A stretch of 18,495 nucleotides of DNA. Source: JBDHUJ01 sp039809105 (GTDB taxonomy: Bacteria; Patescibacteriota; Saccharimonadia; Saccharimonadales; UBA4665). Every line of letters begins with the position of its first letter. The stretch's first letter is position 1. The notes beneath the pieces are model-generated. The model was not told where the DNA came from, made no database searches, and saw nothing but the letters and a program-made list of their open reading frames with translations. The stretch lies in assembly GCA_039809105.1 (NCBI GenBank), contig JBDHUJ010000029.1, positions 1 through 18,495 of the forward strand, written 5' to 3'. Of the stretch, positions 1 to 6,467 are shown piece by piece. The translations under genes and the position numbers were made by a program.

Positions 1-1
1 G

Positions 2-109
2 ACCCGCCGGCTGGAGGATTTCTGCCGTGAATGGATGGCCCGGGCCAACAACCCGGAGCTGTTTGCGAGTCCTACCGAATACCTGCGGTTTACGCTTGTT
101 CCGTGTTAG
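2..109 (+). CDS. 3' end of an unrecognised protein (partial)
   Basis: An open frame enters from the left edge and ends at TAG 107-109, giving 35 C-terminal residues that end in YLRFTLVPC. It holds charged and aromatic residues (RRLEDFCREWMARANN) and looks soluble. No family can be named from this much. It is the only plus-strand gene in the first 3 kb and converges on the minus-strand gene at 216-857, with a hairpin repeat between them. It could still be a chance open frame, because only 108 bases are visible. Confidence 0.4.
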   Translation, partial: TRRLEDFCREWMARANNPELFASPTEYLRFTLVPC

Positions 110-134
110 TTGACTGAACCCCCCATCTACTGCT

Positions 135-177
135 TACCTATCGGGTACGACCCGATAGGTATCATGCGGCTAGTCCG
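135..177. repeat. 43-bp hairpin direct repeat, copy 1
   Basis: Positions 135-161 form a perfect 12-bp inverted repeat (arm TACCTATCGGGT, loop ACG). A conserved tail ending GGCTAGTCCG follows to 177. The same unit recurs in the same orientation at 882-924; the 27-nt palindrome is identical and the 16-nt tail differs at three bases. This copy lies just past the stop of the 216-857 gene. No T-run follows the stem on either strand, so a classical intrinsic terminator is not evident. A protein-binding palindrome, an RNA 3'-end structure or a recombination site would all fit. Confidence 0.75.
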
Positions 178-215
178 CTATTGTTATGCTGAGAAGGAAT
201 GCTACACAAGGTGGC

Positions 216-857
216 TCAATGAAATTCAGGGAGTGCGGTAACGTCGTTGCGGACAGAGCGGGTCCAGAGGAAGAAACAGGCTGAGACAAAGGCCAGCAGG
301 CCGACACCGGAGAAGAAGTAGATGAAGTTCAACACTATACATACGAAGGCGGCAACAAATACCGCGACGTAGATACACAGCTGTACGAGCAAGGCCGTTT
401 TGGCCGCGGACAGGCTGCGAGTCAGCCATAACACCGACGTCAGTACCAGCGCCAACACAGCCCCACCAAGAGCGACATATTGGACCATGCCAGGCAGAGC
501 AATCAAACCGCTGCCTTGTTCTAGTGTCTTATGTACCACTGTATATAGATAAATGCTCAGGAGGCTATATACCATTACTCCCGCCGCAAACACTTCCATG
601 GACTGGACGCGCTCACGCACGCGGCGATGGGTGACTTCCGGTGGCAATGGCTGAGCGCCGGTGAGTGTCGGCAGCTGTTCCTTTTGCGTATTGCCCGGTA
701 TATGACGGATAACCTCCGGGTAGACATCGGGCACGGCATGCACTTCGCGTGCCGCCTCTTCTTGTGGTATGTCGTGCGCTGGCGTGATGTTCGTCATGCC
801 GTGCTTCAACCGCCGCTCGGGCGAGGAAGTAGGTTTAGCGTTGTCTTGCGGGTCCAT
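216..857 (-). CDS. Unknown four-helix membrane protein with long polar N-terminus
   Basis: The product has 213 residues and is not recognised. Residues 1-85 are polar, proline-rich and charged, and probably cytoplasmic and disordered. Residues 88-213 contain about four hydrophobic helices (roughly 88-107, 122-145, 153-176 and 177-197) with few charges, and a short polar tail ends EFH. There are no catalytic motifs or cysteine pairs. ATG 857 has no clear Shine-Dalgarno, but TAAACT ends 6 nt upstream, so a leaderless transcript is possible; Met21 is an alternative start. The gene sits between two copies of the 43-bp hairpin repeat, so it may be a discrete inserted unit. Codon use looks like its neighbours. 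A small transporter-like or envelope protein is possible, but nothing shows function. Confidence 0.7.
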   Translation of the reverse strand: MDPQDNAKPTSSPERRLKHGMTNITPAHDIPQEEAAREVHAVPDVYPEVIRHIPGNTQKEQLPTLTGAQPLPPEVTHRRVRERVQSMEVFAAGVMVYSLLSIYLYTVVHKTLEQGSGLIALPGMVQYVALGGAVLALVLTSVLWLTRSLSAAKTALLVQLCIYVAVFVAAFVCIVLNFIYFFSGVGLLAFVSACFFLWTRSVRNDVTALPEFH

Positions 858-881
858 AGCTACAGTTTATCCCAATTGCGC

Positions 882-924
882 TACCTATCGGGTACGACCC
901 GATAGGTACTATGTGGCTAGTCCG
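882..924. repeat. 43-bp hairpin direct repeat, copy 2
   Basis: This is the second copy of the unit at 135-177, with an identical 27-nt palindrome at 882-908 and a tail ending GGCTAGTCCG at 924. It lies 25 nt upstream of the ATG of the 216-857 gene and 16 nt past the stop of the pfkB-type gene. In both copies the hairpin follows the stop codon of a minus-strand gene, so a shared 3'-end function is possible. Confidence 0.75.
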
Positions 925-939
925 ATGGTAGTACGAGGG

Positions 940-1941
940 CTAGAACTTTTCGGGGTGGTACCAGTCGGGGGCTTTTTTGAGCCATTCTTCGAGTTCGTGC
1001 TCGGTCAGGAGGCCCTGCTGAGCGCCGGTCTTCTGGACTACAGACATAGAGTTGATTGGAGCCCACTGCAAAGCACTTTCCAGGTTGTGACCTTTAGCTA
1101 GAGCCGCGACAAGCGTAGATGCAAATGCATCGCCGGCGCCGGTGCGTTCGAATGGTGGAGCTGGGTCTGGGTAGAGGGGCATTTTGAAGCGCTCGTTGCC
1201 GTCAGAGGCGTAAGCGCCATCTGGACCGTCGGTTACAATTGCAATCTTTGGACCAAGCGCGTGGAGCTTGTCAAGTAGGCCGTGGACATCATCGTAGCTA
1301 CCACCGGTTACGAACACAGCTTCTTCGCGGTTCAGGACGACGACTTCAGTACGCTGATAGAGCTTCGCCAACCGTTCGACACCAGCTTCCATCTGGAACG
1401 TGCCGGGCTGGAAGGCCAGCTTTACATCTGGGTTTGCTTCGAGCCACTCGGCGACTTGGTCGTGGTATGGGAGCGCGTTCTTGGAAATGGAGCTAAAATA
1501 GACCCAGCGAGGGATTTCATCGGGGCGGAAGTGCGGCCAGTGGTAGTCGTACTCTTCGTGCTTTATGAGGATGGTGCGCTCTTCCTTGTACCAGAGCACG
1601 TAGTGGTAGTTGCTCTTCTTGCTCGGGTTGATGTGCACGAAGCGATGGTCAATCCCCTCTTTTTCGAGCGCGTGAATCATATCACGGCCGGCAGCATCAC
1701 CACCGACGTTAGTATCAAATGCAGTCTTCAGACCGAGGCGCGCGAAGGAAACAGCTGCATTGGCAGCATTACCGACAGCGTCGAGCACTTCGGCATGGTC
1801 GAACGGCAGCTTGGTGCCGAACTGCATCGCCAGCGTCTTGACGCCGTTTTCGTCTACGTACGTATGTGCTTGGTCGTCGAGCAGCTTAATAAACGCATCT
1901 GTTACGATGTCGCCGACGCTCAGTATATCTATTTGTGACAT
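940..1941 (-). CDS. PfkB-family carbohydrate kinase
   Basis: This is a ribokinase/PfkB-fold sugar kinase of 333 residues, a usual family length. Seen in the sequence: N-terminal strand with GDIVTDAF (10-17), the first family signature around VGNAANAAVSFARLG (56-70), NREE (204-207) and TDGPDGAY (237-244) around the nucleotide site, and the second signature RTGAGDAF (266-273), in which Asp271 is the expected catalytic base. ATG 1941 is preceded by AAGGGTGGGG, a reasonable ribosome site. It lies downstream of the class II aldolase and near transketolase, rpe, rpiB and GAPDH. That makes phosphorylation of fructose-6-phosphate or a related sugar phosphate a plausible role, but ribokinase, adenosine kinase or another PfkB specificity cannot be excluded by motif. 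Family assignment is firm; substrate is inference. Confidence 0.9.
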   Translation of the reverse strand: MSQIDILSVGDIVTDAFIKLLDDQAHTYVDENGVKTLAMQFGTKLPFDHAEVLDAVGNAANAAVSFARLGLKTAFDTNVGGDAAGRDMIHALEKEGIDHRFVHINPSKKSNYHYVLWYKEERTILIKHEEYDYHWPHFRPDEIPRWVYFSSISKNALPYHDQVAEWLEANPDVKLAFQPGTFQMEAGVERLAKLYQRTEVVVLNREEAVFVTGGSYDDVHGLLDKLHALGPKIAIVTDGPDGAYASDGNERFKMPLYPDPAPPFERTGAGDAFASTLVAALAKGHNLESALQWAPINSMSVVQKTGAQQGLLTEHELEEWLKKAPDWYHPEKF

Positions 1942-2056
1942 GTCCCCACCCTTAGTTGTTTATAGTGTTTTTGCTTATGCAGTAATAATGCCACAGGTGT
2001 GGCCTTTTGTGCAACAGGCGGAGTATATAAAAATGAATGGCGAAATACAGTGCCGG

Positions 2057-2356
2057 TTAGAGTTCAGGCTGGCGCCGGCGTGCCGAGCGACGCACGACAT
2101 CGCCGGCCTGTTCACTGACGGTTTCCACTTTTTGCTCCACGGCACGCACCTTCACCTCTATGTTGGTGGCTGTTTTTTCGGCGGTCCGTAACGCTCGTTC
2201 CGGCGCTTTGGCTACCTTGTCCGTAACTTCGACAATCTGCTTCGTGCCGTTATCGAGCATACCCGCAAGGTTATCCAGCCGCCGCTCCAAGCCGCCCTCC
2301 TCGATGTCTTTAAGCATATCATCGAGATTCTGAAACAAATTATCGAGCATCCCCAT
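2057..2356 (-). CDS. Small amphipathic/coiled-coil protein of unknown function
   Basis: The frame is open further upstream, but the first part is the antisense-frame shadow of the aldolase gene. The credible product begins at ATG 2356 (MGMLDNLFQ, 99 residues) or at the next ATG 2350. It starts 8 nt after the aldolase stop, so it is probably co-transcribed. The sequence is helical and charged throughout (LDDMLKDIEEGG, then VEVTDKVAKAPERALRTAEK and VRAVEQKVETVSEQAGD), has no membrane segment or cysteine, and ends in an Arg-rich tail. The pattern resembles phasin-like or apolipoprotein-like amphipathic helices. That is only a compositional likeness. Confidence 0.7.
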   Translation of the reverse strand: MGMLDNLFQNLDDMLKDIEEGGLERRLDNLAGMLDNGTKQIVEVTDKVAKAPERALRTAEKTATNIEVKVRAVEQKVETVSEQAGDVVRRSARRRQPEL

Positions 2357-2364
2357 ACCGGATA

Positions 2365-3279
2365 TTATACTAGAGCTTTGCCGGCGGAGTTGAAGGTGGC
2401 GAGTTTTTCTTCGACGACTTTTTGGACTTCGGGGACGACGAACTTGTTGAGCAGCTTGGCGACCGAGTACTCGTCGGGGTTTTCCTTCAGGGTCTTTTCG
2501 AGCGTCTCGCGGTACGCGACACGCATGTCGCTGTTTATATTCACTTTCGTCACGCCGATTTTGACCGCGCTTTCGAAGAAGTGGCCGGGGGTACCAGAGC
2601 CACCGTGCAGTGAAATGTTGCAATCTATGGCATCGCGAATGCGCTGCAATAGTTCCAAATCGAGCTTCTTCGGCACCGGATATTTGCCATGCAGGTTGCC
2701 CACAGCGGCCGCGAACGTGTCAATGCCGGTGACGCGCACAAACTCGGCAGCACCCTCGGGCGTACTGAACGTTTTCTTAATCTCTTCGTAATCGATTTTT
2801 TCGGTATGTAAGTTCGATGACCCACCGAAATAGTGCGGTTCACTCTCCACCAGCGCGCCGGTAAACTTAGCATACTGCACGACTTCTTGGGTTGCGGCGA
2901 TGATTTCCTCTTCGGAAGCATCTTTCTTAGCTTGGCTGTAGTCGATGTGGATGAACTCGAACCCAGCGTCCACACCTGCCTTGGCCTCTTCGACCGATGG
3001 CGAGTGGTCGAGGTTGACGTACATCTCTACACCGAACGTCTGTTTGGCGTTGTCGACCAAGTCGCGCACATTCTGTATGCCGATGTCTTTGACTTCGCCG
3101 GCGCTGACCTCGACCAAAACTGGCGCGTTCTTGGCTTTCGCAGCCCGCGCCACAGCAATCAGCGTCGCTTGGTCGTCCAGGTTAAACGCCCCGAACGCCC
3201 AGTGCTCCGCCCTGGCCTGCGCCATCCGCTCCCGTGCTTTTTTACAGTTTTCTCGTACTTCTTGTAGTGTTATAGCCAT
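2365..3279 (-). CDS. fba: Class II fructose-bisphosphate aldolase
   Basis: This enzyme cleaves or forms fructose-1,6-bisphosphate through a zinc enolate in glycolysis/gluconeogenesis, in the cytosol. The 304-residue length is normal. Visible motifs are LDHSPS (90-95) with the Asp91/His92 pair, ESEPHYFGG (145-153), GNLHGKYP (194-201) with zinc-ligand His197, LHGGSGTP (224-231) with His225 and the phosphate-binding Gly-Gly-Ser-Gly, and VNINSD (246-251). Together these are diagnostic of class II ketose-bisphosphate aldolases. A tagatose-bisphosphate aldolase is the main alternative. The gene begins the run aldolase, 99-aa protein, pfkB-type kinase, all on the minus strand, and is divergent from the secreted-protein gene at 3398. 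Confidence 0.95.
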   Translation of the reverse strand: MAITLQEVRENCKKARERMAQARAEHWAFGAFNLDDQATLIAVARAAKAKNAPVLVEVSAGEVKDIGIQNVRDLVDNAKQTFGVEMYVNLDHSPSVEEAKAGVDAGFEFIHIDYSQAKKDASEEEIIAATQEVVQYAKFTGALVESEPHYFGGSSNLHTEKIDYEEIKKTFSTPEGAAEFVRVTGIDTFAAAVGNLHGKYPVPKKLDLELLQRIRDAIDCNISLHGGSGTPGHFFESAVKIGVTKVNINSDMRVAYRETLEKTLKENPDEYSVAKLLNKFVVPEVQKVVEEKLATFNSAGKALV

Positions 3280-3397
3280 AATGCTCTCAGATTACCATAA
3301 GCGGAACCCAGAAGATAGCCGATTACTAAATGGTTATGCTTGCATTTTTCCGCGACTACCCGCAAACTTCCAGAAAGAAAGACAGGAGTCGTGTATT

Positions 3398-3781
3398 ATG
3401 AGCGAACGAACAGGAAACAGGTTGCGTGCCGTGGGACTAGGTTTAGTGGTTCTCCTCGGCAATTCCGCGTGTGGGAGCGCGACACCCGCTACCGTCACTG
3501 CCGAAACTACCGTTGAACAGCCCGGAGATAGCGGCACCGAGTCAAAAATAACATACCAATACATTGATGGTATGCGTATTACGAAATATCCTGTGCTTAA
3601 GGGAGTCAACGGCACACTTTTCAGTTCACTAACAGTCCTTTCGTACTGCGATGGTCCTGACTTAGTCGATAAGGAACAAATCTACGATGATGCAGGTGGT
3701 GGCATCAGTCGTACGCCCAACGCTCCCCAATGCGCCGACGGCAAACTAACGCCCGAAGATTTTGCCCTTCCACCACGCTAA
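3398..3781 (+). CDS. Small secreted or lipoprotein-like protein, unknown
   Basis: The 127-residue product starts at ATG 3398, chosen because AGGAG lies 9 nt upstream at 3384-3388; the open frame to the left is a shadow of the aldolase gene. The N-terminus MSERTGNRLR followed by the hydrophobic stretch AVGLGLVVLLGNSAC looks like a short signal sequence. Cys25 could be a lipidation site, but the box NSAC lacks the usual Leu at -3, so signal peptidase I cleavage is also possible. The mature part is Thr/Glu/Asp-rich with two more cysteines (YCDG and QCADG) that could form a disulfide outside the cell. No enzyme motif is seen. It is oriented opposite to its neighbours and converges on tktC with only 9 nt between stops. 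Confidence 0.7.
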   Translation: MSERTGNRLRAVGLGLVVLLGNSACGSATPATVTAETTVEQPGDSGTESKITYQYIDGMRITKYPVLKGVNGTLFSSLTVLSYCDGPDLVDKEQIYDDAGGGISRTPNAPQCADGKLTPEDFALPPR

Positions 3782-3790
3782 GGTGTATAC

Positions 3791-4768
3791 CTAACGCTTT
3801 TTGTCGATGATGTGGTGGGCGGCGAGGCGGATGTGCTTGGCGTCGAGGCCGAAGTGGGTCAGCAGCTCGTCTGGCGCGCCGCTTTCCCCGAAACGGTCTT
3901 GCATGCCGATACGCTTCATCGGTACCGGGAATTCATCCGCTAACAGTTCAGCAACAGCACCGCCAAGGCCACCAGCAGCCTGCGCTTCTTCGACGGTCAC
4001 CACGCACTTGGTCTTGCGCACACTACGAAGGACGGTTTCAGCATCGAGAGGTTTTATGGTCGGCACGTGCACAACCTCGGCGTCGATGCCGTCTTTGTAC
4101 AGCTGCTCCGCCGCCAGCATGGCTTGGTAGGTCATAGTGCCCGTCGCGATGATAGTCACATCCGAACCGGCAGCATATACATAGGCCTTACCAATTTCGA
4201 ACGGTGTTTTGTCTGTCGTTATAATAGGCGTCGCTTCGCGTGCCAAGCGCAAATAAGCCGGCCGAGAATCTTTAGCGAGTGCCAAAGTAGCTTTTTCGGC
4301 TTCTAAACTATCGCCGGGCGCAATCACAACCATATTTGGCAGCACACGCATGATGGCGATATCTTCCAGCATCTGGTGCGTCGCACCGTCCGGGCCGACA
4401 GAAATGCCGGCGTGTGAACCGACGATTCGTACCGGCCGGTCGTTCAGGCAAATGGTGGTCCGAATCTGCTCCCAGTTACGTCCAGGACTGAATGCCGCAT
4501 AACTGCTCACAAACGGAATCTTGCCAACGGCCGCCAAACCAGCGCCAACTGTTACGAGGTTCTGCTCGGCCACGCCAATCTCGACGAACCGCTCCGGAAA
4601 CGCCTCTTTAAACAAACTCATCTGCGTGCTGTCCGTCAGGTCGGCACAAGCCGCCACGACGTTCTCGTCCAGTTCGCCCGCTTTCTTCAGCCCGCGTCCG
4701 AACCCCTTCCGTATCGGCTCCCCCGCCAAATCTTTCCCCGTAATATCTACCAAGTGTAAATTACTCAT
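3791..4768 (-). CDS. tkt: Transketolase, C-terminal half (pyrimidine-binding and C domains)
   Basis: This is the second subunit of a split transketolase, which moves two-carbon ketol units between sugar phosphates in the non-oxidative pentose phosphate pathway. In 325 residues it carries the ThDP pyrimidine-domain motif VEIGVAEQN (62-70), where Glu68 is the expected ThDP-activating glutamate, then HAGISVGPDGATHQ (119-132) with His119 and His131, and a C-terminal Rossmann-like domain (VVTVEEAQAAGGLGGAVAELL). The ThDP pyrophosphate motif GDG...NN is absent and is found in the separate gene at 7354-8211. The start ATG 4768 overlaps the stop of the preceding membrane-protein gene by 8 nt, as ATGAGTAA, indicating translational coupling. 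Unusually, about 2.6 kb of other genes separate the two halves. DXS-like enzymes are less likely given the tight match to the split transketolase layout. Confidence 0.95.
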   Translation of the reverse strand: MSNLHLVDITGKDLAGEPIRKGFGRGLKKAGELDENVVAACADLTDSTQMSLFKEAFPERFVEIGVAEQNLVTVGAGLAAVGKIPFVSSYAAFSPGRNWEQIRTTICLNDRPVRIVGSHAGISVGPDGATHQMLEDIAIMRVLPNMVVIAPGDSLEAEKATLALAKDSRPAYLRLAREATPIITTDKTPFEIGKAYVYAAGSDVTIIATGTMTYQAMLAAEQLYKDGIDAEVVHVPTIKPLDAETVLRSVRKTKCVVTVEEAQAAGGLGGAVAELLADEFPVPMKRIGMQDRFGESGAPDELLTHFGLDAKHIRLAAHHIIDKKR

Positions 4769-5102
4769 TTAATAACCTTTTACCTAAACGAAACATCGTA
4801 TAACTTATCACTGACCAGATAACAATATTACCCAGGAAAGGAAGAAAATGGAATGCAGGCTTGTTATTTATCGGTGAATTATCTGCCTCTGCGACATAAT
4901 TACAAAAGGGCGTACCTGCTAAGCTTCGCTCTACATACGTCAGGGGTATACCTCGCTCGTCTCGACGATAAGGCTCATTAACAGCGACCTGGTCCGAACA
5001 CTTGTATGCGACTCCAAGTTTAGGGACGGCCAACAATAAAACTGTGAATGCAAACCCTAAAACTATGCTAACTATTACCGGTGTCATCGAATCCTTACCC
5101 AT
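4761..5102 (-). CDS. Two-helix GhPhxY protein, array member 5
   Basis: The 113-residue product begins at ATG 5102 (MGKDSMTP). This start is chosen because its ATGGGTAA overlaps the stop of the 21-codon frame upstream, as in the neighbouring junctions; Met6 is an alternative. TM1 spans about 7-26, TM2 about 87-104, and the loop between is predicted extracytoplasmic. The loop carries Cys35, the motif G51-I-P-L-T-Y56 shared by all five array members, and Cys67. TM2 holds the shared [DN]-h-h-h-W pattern (NIVIW, Asn92). No known family is recognised. It lies directly before tktC and overlaps it by 8 nt, so its translation is tied to that of transketolase. Confidence 0.8.
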   Translation of the reverse strand: MGKDSMTPVIVSIVLGFAFTVLLLAVPKLGVAYKCSDQVAVNEPYRRDERGIPLTYVERSLAGTPFCNYVAEADNSPINNKPAFHFLPFLGNIVIWSVISYTMFRLGKRLLNE

Positions 5103-5160
5103 GTTCACTCCGGATTTTGCCGCCATAGGTGCGGAGTTCGTTTGGATGCAAATTGCTCAT
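5095..5160 (-). CDS. 21-codon frame: remnant copy of the tktN C-terminus
   Basis: ATG 5160 opens a 21-codon frame ending at TAA 5095-5097. After MSN its residues LHPNELRTYGGKIRSEHG repeat the C-terminus of transketolase N (LHELRTLGGKIRSEHE) with two substitutions and a two-residue insertion. Positions 5095-5139 match 7354-7398 at 38 of 45 bases. Three of the five differing codons are synonymous. Its stop overlaps the start of the next gene (ATGGGTAA), just as the real tktN stop overlaps the next gene there (ATGAGTAA). It may act as a translated coupler, or be a relic of a duplicated tktN end. Confidence 0.55.
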   Translation of the reverse strand: MSNLHPNELRTYGGKIRSEHG

Positions 5161-5192
5161 GCTTCTACTATACCTTGGTTCGGCTGTTTTTG
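5154..5192 (-). repeat. 39-bp repeat at a gene start, copy 1
   Basis: The segment matches 5596-5634 at 37 of 39 bases, with 27 identical in a row (5166-5192 and 5608-5634). On the minus strand it reads from CAAAAACAGCCGAACC through GGTATAGT to the start ATGAGC. Here it supplies the start of the 21-codon frame. TATAGT sits a few bases before the ATG, so it could serve as a -10 element, although no good -35 is seen. Confidence 0.8.
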
Positions 5193-5203
5193 GGACTAGA
5201 AGT

Positions 5204-5602
5204 TTAAGATTTATGGCTTTTAACAGCTTTACGTATGAGTACCCCTCCAGCAAGTCCAGCGGCCACCCAGGCCAGGACATTGGCGACCATTGCGCCTACA
5301 TTCGTTCTTTGGTAGGTGATAAGCGGGTCAGAATCCGCTAGGCAGCTCTCGCTACCAAAAGCGGTCGCACTAAGCTCAGAGGAGTATACAAACGGAAAAC
5401 CCTGCAGCTTGGTTTTGTATTTAGTCCCTGTAAGGTTGCCATCGGACAGAGAGGAAGTATGCGAGCAATTAGTCGCCGGCATTTCTCGAGTCCATACGAA
5501 ATTAGTAGCCATAAATGCCAGCACCAGAACAACAAAGTATACAGCCAGGAGTAGCTTGCTCATGTTGCTTGGGGACCTGACTGCTGAACGCGAAGTGCTC
5601 AT
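5204..5602 (-). CDS. Two-helix GhPhxY protein, array member 4
   Basis: The 132-residue product starts at ATG 5602 (MSTSRSAVRS). The frame stays open upstream into the previous gene, but this ATG follows that gene's stop by 7 nt; Met14 (MSKLLLAV) is an alternative. TM1 is about 15-35, TM2 about 103-123. The extracytoplasmic loop is the longest of the family and has Cys46, G68-F-P-F-V-Y73 and Cys87, in the same order as its neighbours. TM2 contains NVLAW (Asn108), matching the family [DN]-h-h-h-W pattern. Its start lies in the second copy of a 39-bp repeat, which suggests this gene arose or moved by local duplication. Function unknown. Confidence 0.8.
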   Translation of the reverse strand: MSTSRSAVRSPSNMSKLLLAVYFVVLVLAFMATNFVWTREMPATNCSHTSSLSDGNLTGTKYKTKLQGFPFVYSSELSATAFGSESCLADSDPLITYQRTNVGAMVANVLAWVAAGLAGGVLIRKAVKSHKS

Positions 5603-5634
5603 GTTTTTACTATACCTTGGTTCGGCTGTTTTTG
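5596..5634 (-). repeat. 39-bp repeat at a gene start, copy 2
   Basis: This is the second copy of the repeat at 5154-5192. Here it encodes the last residues of the upstream gene (SKNSRTKV, stop TAG 5610-5612) and, on reaching ATG 5602, the start of array member 4. The same bases thus do coding work here but lie in a gap or a short frame in copy 1, which points to copy 2 as the likely source. Confidence 0.8.
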
Positions 5635-6011
5635 CTCGCCGTTTGTTGCGTATCTTCCCATTTGCCGAGCAGGTAGTATGCGCCAAGCACCACGCCGCCC
5701 CACACTAACAGGTCAAACCAGAGGGCAGCCGAATTAAACCGGTTATATGTTTGTGGAGACCCCGAGAACCCTGCATCGTATGGGCATTCCGATACGCCTT
5801 TTGAATGCTGCAGGTATGCAAACGGCACACCCATGTTCACCACCGGCCGCCTATCCCAGTCGCCGAAATCGTCGGCACACTCGACATTGACCATCCCCTT
5901 CGTGTACGGCACCAAGTTCACCACGCATATACCTACGACGAGGACAACGACAAGGACGTACGCCCACTGCCTTTTCTTCGTACGCACTGGGGGTTTGGCT
6001 AGCTTAGGCAC
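5610..6011 (-). CDS. Two-helix GhPhxY protein, array member 3
   Basis: The 133-residue product starts at GTG 6011. This start is supported by AGGAG about 6 nt upstream and by the lack of any in-frame ATG that keeps TM1. TM1 is about 16-36 after a basic N-terminus (PVRTKKRQ), TM2 about 96-115. The loop has Cys45, G61-V-P-F-A-Y66 and Cys76, and TM2 begins with WFDLLVW (Asp100), the shared [DN]-h-h-h-W pattern. A 13-codon frame with a strong ribosome site overlaps this start and may control it by termination-reinitiation. The C-terminal tail lies in a 39-bp repeat. No known family recognised. Confidence 0.8.
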   Translation of the reverse strand: MPKLAKPPVRTKKRQWAYVLVVVLVVGICVVNLVPYTKGMVNVECADDFGDWDRRPVVNMGVPFAYLQHSKGVSECPYDAGFSGSPQTYNRFNSAALWFDLLVWGGVVLGAYYLLGKWEDTQQTASKNSRTKV

Positions 6012-6045
6012 GTAGACTCCTGCTCATTTTAAAGTCGCTACTCAT
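6004..6045 (-). CDS. 13-codon frame overlapping a GTG start (possible leader peptide)
   Basis: ATG 6045 overlaps the stop of array member 2 as ATGA and has AGGAGG 8 nt upstream, the strongest ribosome site in this operon. It encodes MSSDFKMSRSLRA and stops at 6004-6006, just inside the next gene, which begins at GTG 6011. The layout fits a translated coupler that hands ribosomes to the GTG start. It could equally be the frameshifted original start of array member 3. Confidence 0.45.
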   Translation of the reverse strand: MSSDFKMSRSLRA

Positions 6046-6467
6046 ATGCTATGCCTCCTTTTCAATATCAGCCAGCCTACAACGAATGAAACCCCGCTGT
6101 AAATAAGAAAATCAGCAAATGCATGCGACCACTTCGTACTATAGTCCGGCCGCTCCGTGACCGACATCGTCTGCAGTTCGCCAAAACACCCCTTTGGCAT
6201 CGGGTCGGTGTAGTACGCCAGTGGAAAGCCTCGCTCATACCTTATGGCGACGCCAAGTTCGTCTAGAGGCCCCGGGTTGGTTGGCGCGCAATACATCTGC
6301 GTCACACCATGCTTGACCACTAAGCTACTCGCCGTCAACGCCACGCCTAGAACACATGCCACAAGCAGAATCCGCCCTAACGACCATCCAGACACCCGCT
6401 GCTTAGCTCTAGTGGAGCCATCATTTGTTACGGGTGAGCTATTCTTCGCTGCGGATTTTGCTGTCAT
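6042..6467 (-). CDS. Two-helix GhPhxY protein, array member 2
   Basis: The 141-residue product starts at ATG 6467, which overlaps the previous gene's TGA as ATGA. Residues 1-30 are polar and basic, TM1 is about 31-51, TM2 about 116-135. The loop carries Cys60, G80-F-P-L-A-Y85 and Cys94, and TM2 begins near Asp119 (DFLIYSG), where Tyr replaces the usual Trp. The first codons (MTAKSAAKN) contain a 17-nt exact match (6445-6461) to the 3' end of tktN (7363-7379), read in a different frame. This suggests the N-terminus was built from a copied junction sequence. No function can be assigned. Confidence 0.8.
   Translation of the reverse strand: MTAKSAAKNSSPVTNDGSTRAKQRVSGWSLGRILLVACVLGVALTASSLVVKHGVTQMYCAPTNPGPLDELGVAIRYERGFPLAYYTDPMPKGCFGELQTMSVTERPDYSTKWSHAFADFLIYSGVSFVVGWLILKRRHSI

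Noticed and set aside
135..924. Insertion sequence explanation for the 43-bp repeats
   Set aside because: The repeats are direct, not terminal inverted, and the enclosed gene is a membrane protein without transposase or recombinase motifs.
1282..1938. Plus-strand frame of 218 codons
   Set aside because: Antisense shadow of the PfkB-family kinase; no recognisable motifs or ribosome site.
2365..2623. Extended N-terminus of the 99-residue protein upstream of 2356
   Set aside because: This part overlaps the aldolase gene in another frame and is Arg-rich with no ribosome site; the start at 2356 fits gene spacing.
2945..3397. Longer start for the plus-strand secreted protein
   Set aside because: The extra part is antisense to the aldolase gene; ATG 3398 has AGGAG and is followed by a signal-like helix.
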